Below are positions 25,994 to 38,439 of a DNA stretch of 64,000 bases, piece by piece; positions within the stretch are counted from its first letter, which is position 1; the number at the start of each line of letters is the position of its first letter. Under the pieces are notes generated by a model, which saw only the letters and a list, made by a program, of their open reading frames with translations, searched no databases and was not told the origin of the DNA. The position numbers and the translations under genes were made by a program. Location of the stretch: positions 64,117,205 to 64,181,204 of the forward strand of contig OX457038.1 of NCBI GenBank assembly GCA_949752735.1. The letters are read 5' to 3'. Source of the DNA: Lumbricus terrestris (Eukaryota; Annelida; Clitellata; Crassiclitellata; Lumbricidae).

Positions 25994-28900
25994 TTAAGAT
26001 AAATCTTTCGAGCGCTTCGCAGCTAAAATGTTTTGCTTAAGGGTGGCCAGATTAGCAGCCTTCTTCAGAAACGGATGATCGAGTAATTCGGAAGCAGACG
26101 CTCGCTGCTCAGGATTGACGACAAGACATCGATCGAGAAAGTCGATCAGCTCCTTTGACAGCTTCTTCTTGCTCTTGATCTCCGGTTTTCCCATTGAGGC
26201 GATGAGGAAGAGCGCTCGTACAGGGCTCTCATTTAAGTACGGTGGCTCACCTTCGATCATCTCAATTACCATGATCCCAATGCTCCAGATGTCAACTTTG
26301 TAGCTGTACTTCTTTCTGAATTCAATCAAAATGGTTTTTTGACTTAACTTCACCGCATTCAATTTAGCTCAGTTGTGTTCATTGTACAATCAAATATTTT
26401 GTTCAACTCAAGCACAAGTGCAACACTGATAACTCAATAACATATAAAGACAAGATAGTGTCTGGCTCTCATGGTTGTGGGTCCTTCTCTTTGGAAAACC
26501 CCTCCCCTCTGCCTGGCGTTCTATGAGACCTTTTGGCTCTTTTTATGAAGCAACTTAAAACGCTCCTCTTTGACTGGTACTTGGTTGAGAATACCTCTGA
26601 GTAGCTACCTTGAAGGAGTTCAAGTCCTATGTATGTATGTATGTATGTATGTATGTATGTATGTATGTATGTATGTATGTATGTATGTATGTATGTATGA
26701 GCACTTGTTACAGCACCCCTTCAAGATGAGCAATTGTGAATAAAGGACTTGCTCACTCCTCAGGGTCCCGACATGGTGGATTCGAACCCACAACCTTCCG
26801 GCCCAAAGGCAAAAAAACATTATCCCACACCACCTTCCCCTGTTACAAAAGAGTCCTGTCAGCAGCAGGTTCAAACCCGTAATTGTCGAATTACATCATC
26901 ATCATCGTAAATGATGAAATAAAAATCAGCTTAAAGCAACATCAACCACTTAAAAGCGTTGCTGTGGTCAGTGCGTCATTCTGGAACAAGTCACCTAACA
27001 ATCTCCGTAATAAACTTCCGAGGTCTTTTTTCTGCAAGCAATTGAAAACCATTCTATTCGATTCTGGCTTGGTGCTGTTGGGTCGGTAGCATCTCTGAGG
27101 CATTTCTCATGAAGTGGTGCTAACAAGAGTCACGATTACGACTACTATACCATGCGCAAATACTTATATTTACGTATGTCTGCATGGCTTATGTGCATGC
27201 GTCACACTAACAGGAAAGGAGCAACATAAAAAGACCCACTTGGAAACGACTTCTGGTGCCATCCAGTACGGTGTTCCAACCATCGTTGTTCGGTTGCTCC
27301 TATCCGGCGTGATCTGCGCGCAGAACCCGAAATCAGTCAGCTTAACTTCCCCATTCATTCCAAGCAGGACGTTGTCGCTCTTTATATCACGGTGAATGAT
27401 ATCCTGTCGGTGGAGGAACGCCAACGCGTCGAGACACTTGAGGCAGATGCCGGCGATCTGTCCCTCGTTGAGCACCGTCTCCGTGACGACGTCGGTCAAA
27501 GCCCCGCCTTCGAGGTACTCCATGACGACCCAGAGTTCGGTGTTGCTGTCGACGAGATAGCTCTCAATGTAGTTGACGATGTTCGGATGGCGGTATTCCT
27601 GCATCACTTCGATCTCGGTGATGATGAGCTCTTTCTTCGGTTGATGGTTCAAATCCATCTTCTTTATTGCAACGGACTGACTCGTTTTAATGTCACGCCC
27701 CACGCACACCATTCCGGACGCACTAAGACAAACAGGAAATGATGTCATGCATAAATTAAATTAAGTTAAATTAGTCTTCTATTTCACAGCGGATTAGATC
27801 AGACCAGCTTATATAGAGCAGATAAAATTAAATTGGGTTGTGATCATTCACTCATACTAATCATACTATCTTCATGTCAATTTGAAATAATAAACGAAGA
27901 TAAATTTCAAAATGGACACAAGATTAACTTTTAGTAATAACTAGCTGAATTACCCGGCGTTGCCCGGGAAATTTCTGTTTTTAGTTCCCACTTCCCAGTC
28001 AGGCCGCTCCCACGCCCGGGAAATTTCTGTTTTCGTCCCCCGCCACGCCTGACCCCACTCCCATGCCGCCCTTCTCACCTCGCCTTCTTCCATCGGCCCC
28101 AGCCCAGTCTAACCACCTTTGGTGCCCGGCGTTGCCCGTGAAATTTAGGTTTTCGGTTCAACCCAACTTCCACCCGTCCATGTTTACGCTATAGTCAGCA
28201 TTTTTGCCAAACCGCGTGCCAAAAGATCTGACCTCGGCGAAAAGTGAGGTTAAAAATCTATTTTTTCGTTGAAAATCGATCGGCGAAAATTATTGCGTCT
28301 TAAATAGGCTACTGATACATACGACACGATATAGATATTAATTAACGGAATAACGCGCTATAGGCTAATTTTAAAATCGGCCATGACGTCATTAATGTAC
28401 TGGGTTCAATCACCAATATATCATCGATGGTCTCAATGTTTGCTGAAGATGATGGTTGAAAGCAAAATTTAATGGCGTCTTAACAGTGCTAGGATTCGGT
28501 TAGAAAAAATAAATTTTCAAGCTCGGCAAAAGGTAATATTTTTGGATCGCGAATCCCGATAGTGTTGTCATGGGGGCGGTTAGAAGTTGTTTTGTAATTA
28601 TTTGGAAAAATCGGTCGCGTGGATGAGGAGATTTTTTATCAAGCTCACATTACAAACTGTATTTTATAGGTTTAGATAGTATTAAATATTAACTAATCTT
28701 CTTTAATTTCAAAGTGCAAATTAATTACAAATCATCGTATGAACGGATGATCACAAGTTATTACAGGAGTCGAATTCAACTGCCGGCAGCCACGCAATAC
28801 TGCTTAGTTTATCAATGCCATCTGACGAATGGAAGATTGCGTTGGACATTTGGGAGTCTAGCAATCTTGCATCCATGCACTCTTTGTGCCAGAGTGTTCA

Positions 28901-31811
28901 CCATTGCCATCCAATGTCAATTGGTTTGTGTTCGTCTGCATTCCATGAAGAAATAAACAATAAACAGTTTAAACTGACCAATAAGATATTTTCTATTTCA
29001 CACCAGCTTTGAGCAGATCAATTTCCATGTCACTATGGATTCGATTATTGAAAATAAACACCATGTAGTTTATAAGCTGATCGATTCAAATTACACTCAC
29101 CCTGAGCCAACTTTCTGCAGCACTGCATACTTCGTTCTTGGATTATCCTTTGATACTAGTCTCTCTGAAAAGCAATTATAAACAGTTCCATAACAGCTTA
29201 TGCATGTTCATCAATCATCACACAGAACTCAGTATGAAATTATGAATATAACTATGCTTGTTTATACATGCATGGCCAGATCTTTCATTTTGTAAATTTA
29301 CCTCTCGATTATAAAAATTCACTGCTGGGTCACAAAGATGCATTCATGACACATTGCTAGAATATGAATGTTCATAAATTCAACATCACTCATATTAATA
29401 TTATTCATACATTCAATGCCATGAATCATAAATATTCAAAATTCTCTAAAGTCTCTTGCATATTCATAAATTTCCTTACCACAAATATTCAAACTTTATT
29501 AAAACATCACATATGTTCATAAATTCACTGAACATCACAAATATTCATAAACCAAAGTCTGAAACTTCATTCGTATTCATAAAATTCACATTCACTGCAC
29601 AATTCATACATTTCTAAAGTCGTCCTTAGCAATGCGACTCAGGCCATCAATTCAGTGTAAGAATGATAAAGAATCTCAGAACTGCATGAAGCCTGGCACC
29701 AACGCCACTCACTCAGTTCGGTCATTATCTCTGCATCCGTCATCTTCCTCCGTTGCACCGACTTCTGTCGCATTGTTATCCTCATCATTCCATCGGCCTG
29801 CTCTCCAGCCACTGCCCCATGGTCAGTGTAAGCCTGCAGGGTTTTAACAAGAATTCAGAATTTTTTAACTTTAGCAAAAACCATTCAATAGTTTGCTAGA
29901 CATTATAATTATTCCTTATTCTAAACCTGTCTAACAAAATCGTTCAAATTTCTTCCAATTGTAATTCAAGAGCAAATATCCCAAGAGTGACAATTTCTAC
30001 ACATTGTGCAGGTAAGGCAAAAATAGGAATAGTTTTAAATATACTTTTCATACACTGTACCGGTGAGGCAGAATGAAAAATATTTTTTAAATATTAAAAA
30101 TAAGATTTATTTAACCTTACAAGCAGTTTCTTCTTACTGCGTTATTTCTTCCATGACAAAGAAAGACACCTATATACCTTAGCACATTCTTTCATTCTTA
30201 TTATTATCATGATATTTATTACTATAATTGCTATTATTAGTATTAAACACTGGAAAAAATTAATTCAACAACCTTGTCTTTTTGCTGATCTGATAATTGC
30301 ATCCTCCCAAAGGCCTCCTCAGTGCGGGCTGGGCTCCATGGCAACCCATCAATCGTGTCTGAATCTGAAGGGTCAGGTGCACTGAGGTCCTCCATCGAAC
30401 CGGCCCCCATGTATTTCTGCGTGTGGGCCTGCTGCTTCTGCAGCTTCCTGTCATACGCTTTCAGCGCATCGTAGACTGCGTCCGGATTCTCCTTCTTCTC
30501 CGCTTCGCTGTTGATATACAAAAACTGTTAGAACATACAATATACTAATAAGATTTTTTTAGACTATAGTTTTAGCTCCATCAATTAGTAAATTTTACCC
30601 AATATTTCCCTCAGTGCTTAAAGTGTGGAAAAATAAGTCCCTGGACGCCTCTTACCTTTCTAAAAGAAGTGCCTGAATGTTCCCTTATCTTTCCAGGCTG
30701 TGCTGGTCAATAAGTGGCAGGACGGTGTTCAGATTTTAAAATAAGTGCATGGACGCAGTCCATGACCGTGCAGCCACACTTTAAGCCCTGATTTCCCTGG
30801 TATTTAAAGACAGAAGAGAGGAAACCAGAGAAGAACAGGCAGACCACTATAAGAGATGTCTTGGGGTGCCTGAGGATATCTTGGGACGAGGCCAAGGAGT
30901 TGGCAATGGACAGGGACGAGTGGCGGAGAAGCGTTGCTTGATATTCAGACTTCAACAGGAAGAATTAAGTACCAAAAGTACCTGGTATTTCCAATAGTTA
31001 GTTAATGGGATTTTCACCCATTTGGTGCTGCCATTGTGTTCTTTACTACAAGTTTTTCCTTACCTTCGAATCTATTAAGCCACTGTTCTTGTATCACTCT
31101 TACTTGTGATTATTGGTGCAAACAATAAATCCTTACCTTCTCTCTTAGGTGATAAACATAAATTATGCATCATGCATACATAATTACATACCGGTATGTA
31201 AATTACCCAAGCAAGTTGTCTGATAAATTAGTGTTCTAGCATTTGGTGATACTTGTAATACTGTCGATAATTTTCTTATTTGCCTCCATGAGTTTGCTAC
31301 AATTGAAATTGAATTGAAATGTATTAACCTCATATTTACCTAGTATCTATCCTATATTTAACTGACATTTATCTCATATTCCCCTGTTTATTTAATGTTT
31401 GTCACATACATAGCTGATACTTACTAAATAATTACCTAATCACTTTAAAATATCTGGTACCCATACTCACGAATATTTACGAATATTAAAACATCAATTC
31501 GCGAATACTCGACCTATGCTTCAAAGGTTATCTGATATTCACTTCAAAAAAGGTCATCTGTTATTCACTTAATCTCAGCCAGGACTTCACCTGATTTACC
31601 TGATATTAGACGTTTTCAGCCACATCAACCACGTCTGTGGTAGGCCGTGAAACTCTCCGGTTGCTGGGTCAACCTTGACATGGCAGTTGTGTGTAACACC
31701 GGTTGGACCAGAAATCTCCATTTCCGGTGATCCGTCCGAGGAATCGTCGGATGCTCGACTCCGGGGTTTCCTCTTTGCTGGAAAAATCTTCCCAAGGAAG
31801 GAATTTGACAT
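25994..31811 (-). CDS. p21-activated kinase (PAK family), 6 coding exons
   Basis: Coding exons on the minus strand: 31811-31600, 30507-30273, 29833-29713, 29164-29101, 27722-27240, 26315-25994. All junctions are GT-AG in matching phase, giving 1,437 nt (478 residues plus stop). The ATG at 31,811 has an in-frame TGA five codons upstream. Residues 33-45 form a CRIB motif (ISGP...HNCHV) for Cdc42/Rac binding, followed by [10 protein letters not shown] and [18 protein letters not shown]...QKYM fits the autoinhibitory segment, then [11 protein letters not shown]. Kinase domain: glycine loop GSGASG (209-214), VAIK Lys231, HRDIKSDN (Asp323), DFG (341-343), activation loop [14 protein letters not shown] with Thr357 at the PAK phosphosite, and VDIWSIG. 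Predicted serine/threonine kinase of Rho-GTPase signalling to the cytoskeleton. The N-terminus before CRIB is short (32 residues) without obvious PxxP sites; the group is not certain. Introns carry a MITE, LINE and SINE relics. Confidence 0.94.
26463..26628 (+). mobile_element. LINE 3' fragment ending in a GTAT microsatellite (PAK intron)
   Basis: Reads VVGPSL-type C-terminal LINE sequence, then CTCTGAGTAGCTACCTTGAA and GGAG before a (GTAT)n tract, the layout of the CR1/L2-like tails in this window. Confidence 0.5.
26629..26699. repeat. (GTAT)n microsatellite
   Basis: About 18 copies of GTAT directly after the LINE 3' fragment, probably expanded from its tail. Confidence 0.9.
26741..26835 (-). 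mobile_element. tRNA-derived SINE relic (PAK intron)
   Basis: Minus strand carries a Pol III B box GGTTCGAATCC (plus positions 26,778-26,788) with a weak A-box-like TGGTGTGGGATAA upstream. Short and truncated. It resembles the head of the SINE at 58,490-58,705. Confidence 0.45.
26885..27110 (+). mobile_element. LINE C-terminal fragment (PAK intron)
   Basis: Reads [20 protein letters not shown], then [11 protein letters not shown], matching the SVVGPxxWNxLP...FKxxLKTxLF signature at the end of CR1/L2-type proteins. No other element parts remain. Confidence 0.65.
27940..28170 (+). repeat. GC-rich interspersed repeat with CCCGGCGTTGCCCGGG core
   Basis: Begins AGCTGAATTACCCGGCGTTG and continues CCCGGGAAATTTCTGTTTT; this part is repeated within the element (near 28,015), and a third CCCGGCGTTGCCCGTGAAAT occurs near 28,125. 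Same family as 655-880, opposite orientation. No ORF. Lies in the PAK intron 27,723-29,100. Confidence 0.55.
29335..29612. repeat. Degenerate ATTCATAAATTCAC array (PAK intron)
   Basis: A run of imperfect TATTCATAAATTCAC and TCACATATTCAT words at irregular spacing. Probably an old simple-repeat expansion. Confidence 0.5.
30612..30790. mobile_element. hAT-type MITE, CAGTGCTTAAAG family, copy 3 (PAK intron 1)
   Basis: Ends CAGTGCTTAAAGTGTGG and CCACACTTTAAGCCCTG, with a perfect 8-bp duplication ATTTCCCT (30,604-30,611 and 30,791-30,798). It has both internal units, like copy 1 at 3979. Confidence 0.9.
30800..30950 (+). mobile_element. LINE RT C-terminal fragment (PAK intron 1)
   Basis: Plus strand reads [20 protein letters not shown], then [15 protein letters not shown], the distal C-terminus of endonuclease-type LINE proteins. 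It directly abuts the MITE target duplication. Confidence 0.65.
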
Positions 31812-31994
31812 CTCAATATGGAATCAAATGATCTGTAAAACACATTAAAAAAATATTTTTAAGAAAGTTTTTGCTGTGAGTTATCAATCAATGCTCACAG
31901 TCATAAATTCACAAAAGTTTCAATTTTAAACTAATTTAGAAAAAAAATAATATTCACCACTTAAATTATCAGTGTTACCCAGAATAATACATAA

Positions 31995-32440
31995 AGTAGT
32001 ATTCAATTCAATTCATTTATTGTAACCATCAGCCATAAACAATAGACATAGTATAACACGCTTCACATAATCGGATGGCAACAAGGAAGGCCCTAAGGGA
32101 CGAATATCTCGCTAACAGGGACACCTATTTACATGTGCAATTTTAACTGATGGCTAGATGGTTAACATCGTGAATTGAACAGAAGGCTAAAAAAATTATG
32201 AGGTGACAAAATATTTAATGTAGTAAACTTAACTAAAAAAACACAAACCAAACCAAAAAAATCAAAAAATCAAATAAAAATCACTGCCTACAAGGTTAAA
32301 TATCTTCGCAGTCATTAATCAAGTACTCGCATAGCAGTGTTTTAACCCTTTGTAAACTGGATGCTTGCTGAATATGATTAGGAATCGAGTTCCATACACC
32401 TGGCCCAGTGTATTTAATATGGAATCTTCCCAAATTTAAT
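31995..32440 (-). mobile_element. LINE 3' fragment upstream of PAK
   Basis: Minus strand reads IKYTGPGVWNSIPNHIQQAS, then SLQRVKTLLCEYLINDCEDI, a LINE C-terminus, and ends near 32,010 in an ATTGAATTGAATT tail. It is 5'-truncated and lies just upstream of the first PAK coding exon, so it may be in or near its promoter. Confidence 0.6.
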
Positions 32441-32870
32441 CAAGCGGATATGGCACTAGTATAATAGAATGGATCTGACAATTGCTTGTTACACAGACCA
32501 TACTTCTGATGTTGATCCACACTTTCATTTCCTCCAGCATCGATTTCATAAATGTTATTTGTTCTGGTCCAATCATTTCTCTCTTACCTTGTTTATTATT
32601 TATTATTTCTTTTGGATACTATTGCATAATTGCACAAAATGGTTTTGTTTTGAAGTGCACTACCTACACGTGCACTGTTGTATTCTCTTAACTGTTGTGT
32701 TTTTAGTTTTTTTTAGCTTAGTTTAGTTTAGTTTAGTTTAGTCTGTTTGTTATTTTGTTTTCCCCACTTGTTTAAGTTGCATAACTTACATTCAATGCAT
32801 TTCGATAAACTTGTAAAATGGAAGAGATTGTTTTACACCTTGATCATATACAACTGTCTGTCATGTCATG

Positions 32871-34358
32871 TCATGTCATGTCGCCATCGTCGCATCGCGA
32901 CGGTTGGCTACATGAATGGATCTTTAATGCCCAGAGTCTTCTGTCCCTTGTCGCGCTCATTAAGTCAGAGCCTACAAGTCCTGTCCAGTTCAAAACGTTG
33001 TCGATCCAAGATATCCTCGGCCTTCCTCGTCCTCGGTTCCCCTCCACAAAACCCGTCATGATGCTGCTTTCGATGCTATCATTTTGCTGTCTCATACTAT
33101 GACCAAAATATCGAAGTTTTCGAATTTTGGTGTGGGCCAATAGTCCTCTTCTGGCTCCCGCTGACATATACACTTGTTCGTTGGTCATCATTTTTGTCCA
33201 TGGAATTCTCATCAGCTTTCTGATACACTTGTTCTCAAATGCTTGAATTCGCTTTTCTTCATCCTTCTTCAGAGTCCATGCTTCGCATCCATACGTCGCT
33301 ACTGGCCACACCAAAGCCTTCATCAACCGCAATTTGGTGTCGATGCTGATTGATTTGTTCTTCCAAATCTTCGTCAATTTGGTCATGACAGTCATCCCCA
33401 TGGCTAGCCTTGATTTAACTTCATTCACACAATTCCCATCTTTTGCTATCCTGCTCCCTAAATATACAAAGGAGTTCACTTGTTCTAGTTTTTCCGTGCC
33501 CACCACCGTTTCGAGCACCTCCTCAGTATTCGTCATAACTTTCGTCTTTGTTACGTTGATCGACATGCCATATTCTTCTGCAGCACTTGCGACTTGTTTC
33601 ACTAGTTCTTGCAGTTCTTCTGGTGTTGTGGCCAGTAGGACGATATCGTCTGCATATCTCAGATTGTTGATGGTTCTTCCGCCAATCCTGAATCCACCGG
33701 CGAAACCTGCTAGTGCCTTTCGCATAATTTGTTCTGCTAAAATGTTAAACAGACATGGGGAGAGGTTGCAGCCCTGTCGAACACCTTTTTTAACCTTGAA
33801 CCATGCCGAAGTGTGGTCGTCTGTTCTGACATTTGCCCGTTGTTGTCTGTACAAATTTCTTAGCAGCTGGACTAGATGAGGTGGAAAGCCCATTTCGAGC
33901 ATGGTCAGCCATAGCTGATCGTGTCGGACCCTATCAAAGGCCTTAGTAAAGTCAATGAAACAAAAGTAGAGTGGTTGATTTCTTTCTCTTGCTTTCTCTA
34001 TTATGATCCTGAGGTTCACAATCTGGTCTCTTGTACCTCTTCTTGGTCTAAAGCCCGCTTGTTCCTGGGCAATCTCCATTTCGAGCTTGTTTTGCATGCG
34101 GTCTAGCATAACGCGCAGCAAAATTTTGCTTGCGTGCGAGACCAGTGCGATGGTTCTGTAATTGTCACACTGGAGCGGGTCACCCTTCTTGGGAAGTGGG
34201 ATGAATGTTGATTGAGTCCATTCTTCCGGCCATAATCCGGTCTTCCACACCTCCGTACATATCTCATGTAGTTTGGTCACTGTCATCTCTCCTCCAAACC
34301 TCAGTAATTCAGCTGCCACGTCATCTGGACCTGGTGCCTTTCGTGACGCCGCCTTCAT
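32871..34358 (-). pseudogene. LINE reverse transcriptase domain
   Basis: 495 codons open: RKAPGPDD, NYRTIALVSHASKILLRVML, QAGFRPRRGTRDQIVNLR, FIDFTKAFDRVRHDQLW, GVRQGCNLSPCLFN and RYADDIVLL (YADD at 33,645-33,656), then a C-terminal YGCEAWTL, RKLRYFGH and GRGRPRISWIDNV. The domain itself is intact, but it is out of frame with the endonuclease upstream (shift near 34,360). It ends as it enters the ATGAC tail. Confidence 0.9.
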
Positions 34359-35954
34359 TACTGCACGCCTCTTCCTTCAGCGGTGGTGGTTCCCTTTCTT
34401 GGATGTCAATCTCTACGTGCTCGTCTTCTTCGATGTATAGTTCCTCGCAGTATTCTTTCCATCTTTGATTCACTCTGTCTGGTTCGACAATTTTCTTGCC
34501 GAAGGCATCCCTGATGGCCGTGGTACGAGGGACGAACGATCCCGTAAGCTGCTTCACTGTTTGAAAGACTGGTCTACTATTACCCTTTTTCGCGTTCTCC
34601 TCTAATTCGCTACACAATGTCTCAAGCTGTTCCTGTTTATCCCACCGCAGTCTTTTCTGTACCTCACTTCTTAGTTTTTTGTATTCTGTGGGGGATTTTG
34701 TTTTGGCCTCGCGTTTCTTTCCAATCCATTCAAAAGTGTCGCTGGAAATCCAGTTCTTGCGTTTATGGTGATCCTTTAGCACTGTCGCCTTTGCAGCACC
34801 CAAGGTGACTTCCTTCAATTGGCGCCATAATTCATCTGGTGTTCTCGATTCGTCCACTCCTTCCAATACTTCGAATCTGTTCGTCACTTCCAGTTGGTAT
34901 TGTTGCTCAACCTGGCTATTTTTGAGTTTCTCAAGATCCAAGAGTAACGGTTTATTCGCTCGCTTCTTTTTAAATCTCAGTTTCATCGTCAGAATCACCA
35001 GGTTGTGGTCGGAATCGCAATCTGCGTTGAGGCATACGCGTGCATTGTTGACCGATTGTTTCCACTGTTTGCTGATCAGTATGTAGTCTATTTGTGTTCT
35101 AATGAATCCATTTGGACTCTTCCATGTATATCTGTGTCTGTTGTGCAGACGGAAGAGAGTATTGGTGATAACTAGTCCATGTTCCGCGCAGAAATCCACC
35201 AAAATCTGTCCTCTATCGTTTCTATTTCCGTGTCCATATTTCCCAAGGACGTCGGTCTCAGTTGCGTCTTCTCCTACTCTGGCGTTGAAATCTCCTGTGA
35301 TCAGAAGTATGTTTCGCTTGGGAACCTCTGAGATTGCGCGATCCAGGTCTCGGTAGAATTGTTCGATTTCTTCGTCTTGTTTGTCAGCAGTTGGCGCGTA
35401 ACACTGGATTATTGTCATGTCTCTCGGTTTTGATGCAAATGTGGACGATATTACTCTGTTGCTTATTGTGTTGTATGATGCCAAGCATGAGGCGGTGTTC
35501 TTGTTTATCCAGATTGCCACTCCATGATGTTCCCGTCCAGGTGTAGGCCTACCTGAGTAGAGCACGGTGTGACCATCCAACGTCTTAAAATGTCCATTAC
35601 CCGACCACTTGGTTTCTGACAGTCCACAAACACTGATGCCTTGTCTCTCCATTTCGTTTCCAAGCATCGACAGCTTGCCTAGTAATTGTAATTGTAATTG
35701 TAATTGTAATCGTACATTTATATAGCGCCACTTAGTGCATTTAGTCCTCTCACGTTCCATTGTCCAATCATAACGCGATGTCTACCATTTAGATGCTTTC
35801 TTGTTCCATCGGTCGTTTTCGTCTTCATCGGTGGTGATGTTGAGTCAGTAGCACACTTATCGGCACCCATCCTGACTCTTACGGTGGGTGTCGCGGGCCT
35901 TTTTATCCTGGGCGACGTCCGAGCCAGTATATCTTCGTTTTCATTGTGATCCAT
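34359..35954 (-). pseudogene. LINE endonuclease domain (broken)
   Basis: Starts MDHNENEDI and continues RVMIGQWNVRGL, where it is interrupted. It resumes GKLSMLGNEMERQGISVCGL with SETKW, QCYAPT, TGDFNARVG and SDHNLVILT, the ordered motifs of apurinic-type endonucleases that nick target DNA for reverse transcription. The reading frame then runs into PPLKEEA and loses frame just before the RT. The insertion (35,680-35,734) adds stops and shifts the frame. Confidence 0.88.
35680..35734 (-). mobile_element. Short LINE/SINE 3' tail inserted in the endonuclease
   Basis: Minus strand reads AAGTGGCGCTATATAAATGT, then ACGATTACAATTAC repeated about five times, between the codons for NVRGLNA and GKLSML. 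It resembles the GCGCTATATAAA tails elsewhere but ends in (ATTAC)n. A clear target duplication is not visible. Confidence 0.6.
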
Positions 35955-36192
35955 TCATGTTGTGTGGGAGAGGTTTCTAACCAACTAAGTACCCCATTCT
36001 CTTGCTGGTCACGCAGTTGATTAGCCGTTTTACCAGGTTGGACCCGGCATGCGCCTAATCATATGCTCGGTGATTGCCGTTGGGTGCATTTGAGCTCCTC
36101 ATCCGCCAACAACCGATAAGAACCCCGCTGCTGCCCGCGGTTCTAGATTTTCAGGTTAATCCATAACCGGCTGCAGTTTAAAGTCATGCCCA

Positions 36193-36813
36193 GGAGTGAG
36201 AGAGATGAGACGTGGATTCAAGGAAAGAAAATATCGTTTGAGATGTAAACAACGAGCGCCTTTACTTTGTTGCTAGGCAACGTTCATTGTGACGTCGCAT
36301 GATGCTATAACCGCTTGCGGTTTGAGATTATATGAAATCAAATTCTGAATTTTTGCAGATGTAAGTTACCCTTTTCAACTCACAATCTCGCAAAATTCCG
36401 TGTACAGTATATAAAAATGAGTATATATTCCAGGTCTTGGCATTGAAAGGAAAACAACGGTGTAAAAAGTGTGTTCTAACAAGCTTGCGTTACTTGCAAA
36501 TAATTTAAATCATAAGGTAGAAAAATCCATCGACTGACTGCTGTTACGTCATCTCATCTGTCTATAACAACTGTCTATACACATATACTGTTATGCAGAA
36601 AGTTGATGATAGATTGATTCTTCGTGTAATTAGGGCAACCCTGTTAGCGGAACCTTACGTTCCTTTGGGCTTAACCCTTTGACATCTATGCATGTGACAT
36701 TTTCAACTACTGTTTGTTTGTGCTATACTGTATGTATACATATACATGATGATCAATAAAGTATATTGATTGATTGATTGATTGATTGATTGTTGAAATG
36801 AGAGTACATACTC
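36193..36813. other. Intergenic; (GATT)n tail
   Basis: No gene is seen. At 36,745-36,792, GATCAATAAAGTATATTG leads into (ATTG)n, as in a retroposed 3' end on the plus strand. Confidence 0.4.
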
Positions 36814-36892
36814 TTAATCCTTTACCCGTTTGCCCCGAGAATATCCGCTGAAAACGGGCTTAAAATTTAAAAATGAACCGGTAAAGGGTTAA
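36814..36892. mobile_element. Candidate 79-bp TTAA-flanked miniature element
   Basis: Left TTAATCCTTTACCCGTTT and right, in reverse, TTAACCCTTTACCGGTTC agree at about 14 of 18 positions, and both begin with TTAA. It is short, and such sequences can arise by chance, so this is a candidate only. Confidence 0.45.
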
Positions 36893-38430
36893 TGCACTTT
36901 GGCTGCATTCCGTAATTTGGACAATATCCACTGACATGCATGTTGCCTTGTACCGACTTTAACTTTCATGCTGAACTGCTGGTGGGAATTGCACCACCCT
37001 ATTTTATTTTGGCTCGCTGTATTTCTCTGTCTGGCCGGGTGATCACAAGAAGTTCGGCACACAGTGTTTACATGGTTAAGCTGGGTCAACTCTTGATCAA
37101 CAATAATCTTCAAATCTTGCAGACAGGAACAGAAAGTGATATCAGAAAAAGACCGGTGAAGGGCAAAAAGATCGGTCTTAAAGTTTCGAATCTGACCACA
37201 AATGAAATAAATCGGGTCTGCAAGTCCTCAGCAATGTTACCTGCCATTGATCAGAGGTCCCAAGCACATAAGTGAGTAGGCAGGTGATAAGTGTTAAATG
37301 AAATCCACAGAATCATCACTGATAGGGAGATATCTAGATATCTGACTTATGATCAACTGAAAATGTTAAACCAAAGTAAAAGATGTTTGCAATTTTGTGC
37401 TGAACCTGGTCTAATATTAGTCAAAGTCATCTGCATTGTCAATTAGCTACACCAAATAATCTGCACTTGAGCTTGAAACTGTATGGTAAGGCAAGTCGAC
37501 TTCACATAGCGTCTTAACAGTGAGCATTGTTTATTGCAATCGCCGAGTTAGTGAGCACTGTATTACGAAACCACTTCTCAAACTGGCACCTTACGTGCTA
37601 TAAAGCCCTTTATAGAGATCACCATGCAAAATAGTCAACTAATTACCTTATTACCACACACAAACATACTGCGCTTGCGTGTAAAAATAGCAAATTATTT
37701 AAATCCTTACAAGACAATGCAACACTTGAGTTAACTACGCATCCAATTAGCAGGTCAACAGGTATCGAACAGAGAATGGTAAAGACGGAGGAATCTTGAG
37801 TCTTTCGCAAACAGGCCATGCCAGGTTTTTTAAACTAGACTAGTTTTACGATCACTTACCTTCAATTCCTTAATTAATTACTTTGATTCCTTAGGGAATC
37901 TTCCAACCAAGTCGAAATAATTTACGGGAAACGTGTGTTAAAAAGTTATTCCTTTAGATTATATATTACGCAAAAGTCTTCACGCCGCCTAGCGAGCATA
38001 GATTATGCTATCTCTGATTGTTTTCAATATTTTGTGGTGCCAAAATGTGCCAGAATGTTGTAACCAAAATGTTCATAAAATTTAATATTTACGTTCTGAT
38101 ACAGTTTATATATTACTTCGATAACTCGTTGTATGTCGTTGTATTATAGTATAAAATTAAGATGGGGTTTGACGATGCAGAGCGTAATAAATAAAATGTG
38201 GTATCTTCTTCCTCATTAAGATTGATGTAAAGAGGTCAGAGCAGAACTAATGAATAGTAAATTAATAATAGTCGGGTTTGGACGTAGCGCTCGTGTTCAG
38301 AAGGCGGGTGCACCTTCGCAATATAGGCCAATAGGAAGTGAGGGTTCTTTCATTTGAATGACTGTTATCGACTGTTGCAGTCATTAAAACCCCCAAACGT
38401 CCACACATAATTATTATGACATATAGGCCT
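36893..38430. other. Intergenic, no gene seen
   Basis: Small open frames (for example 36,940-37,275) have no recognisable domain, and splice context is absent. No repeat structure was noticed. Confidence 0.4.
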
Positions 38431-38439
38431 ATCACGTAC

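Larger units (their letters stand above)
32855..36190 (-). mobile_element. Near full-length APE-RT non-LTR retrotransposon (RTE-like)
   Basis: Order on the minus strand: 5' UTR (to about 36,190), ATG at 35,954, AP-type endonuclease, RT, then immediately a (ATGAC)n tail at 32,858-32,880. A single ORF with a very short 3' UTR and a tandem-repeat tail fits RTE-type elements, though the clade needs a tree. The ORF is broken twice: by a short insertion at 35,680-35,734 and by a frameshift near 34,360. Not functional. Confidence 0.85.

Noticed and set aside
36940..37275. 111-codon open frame (+)
   Set aside because: Length is within chance for A+T-rich DNA, and no domain was recognised.
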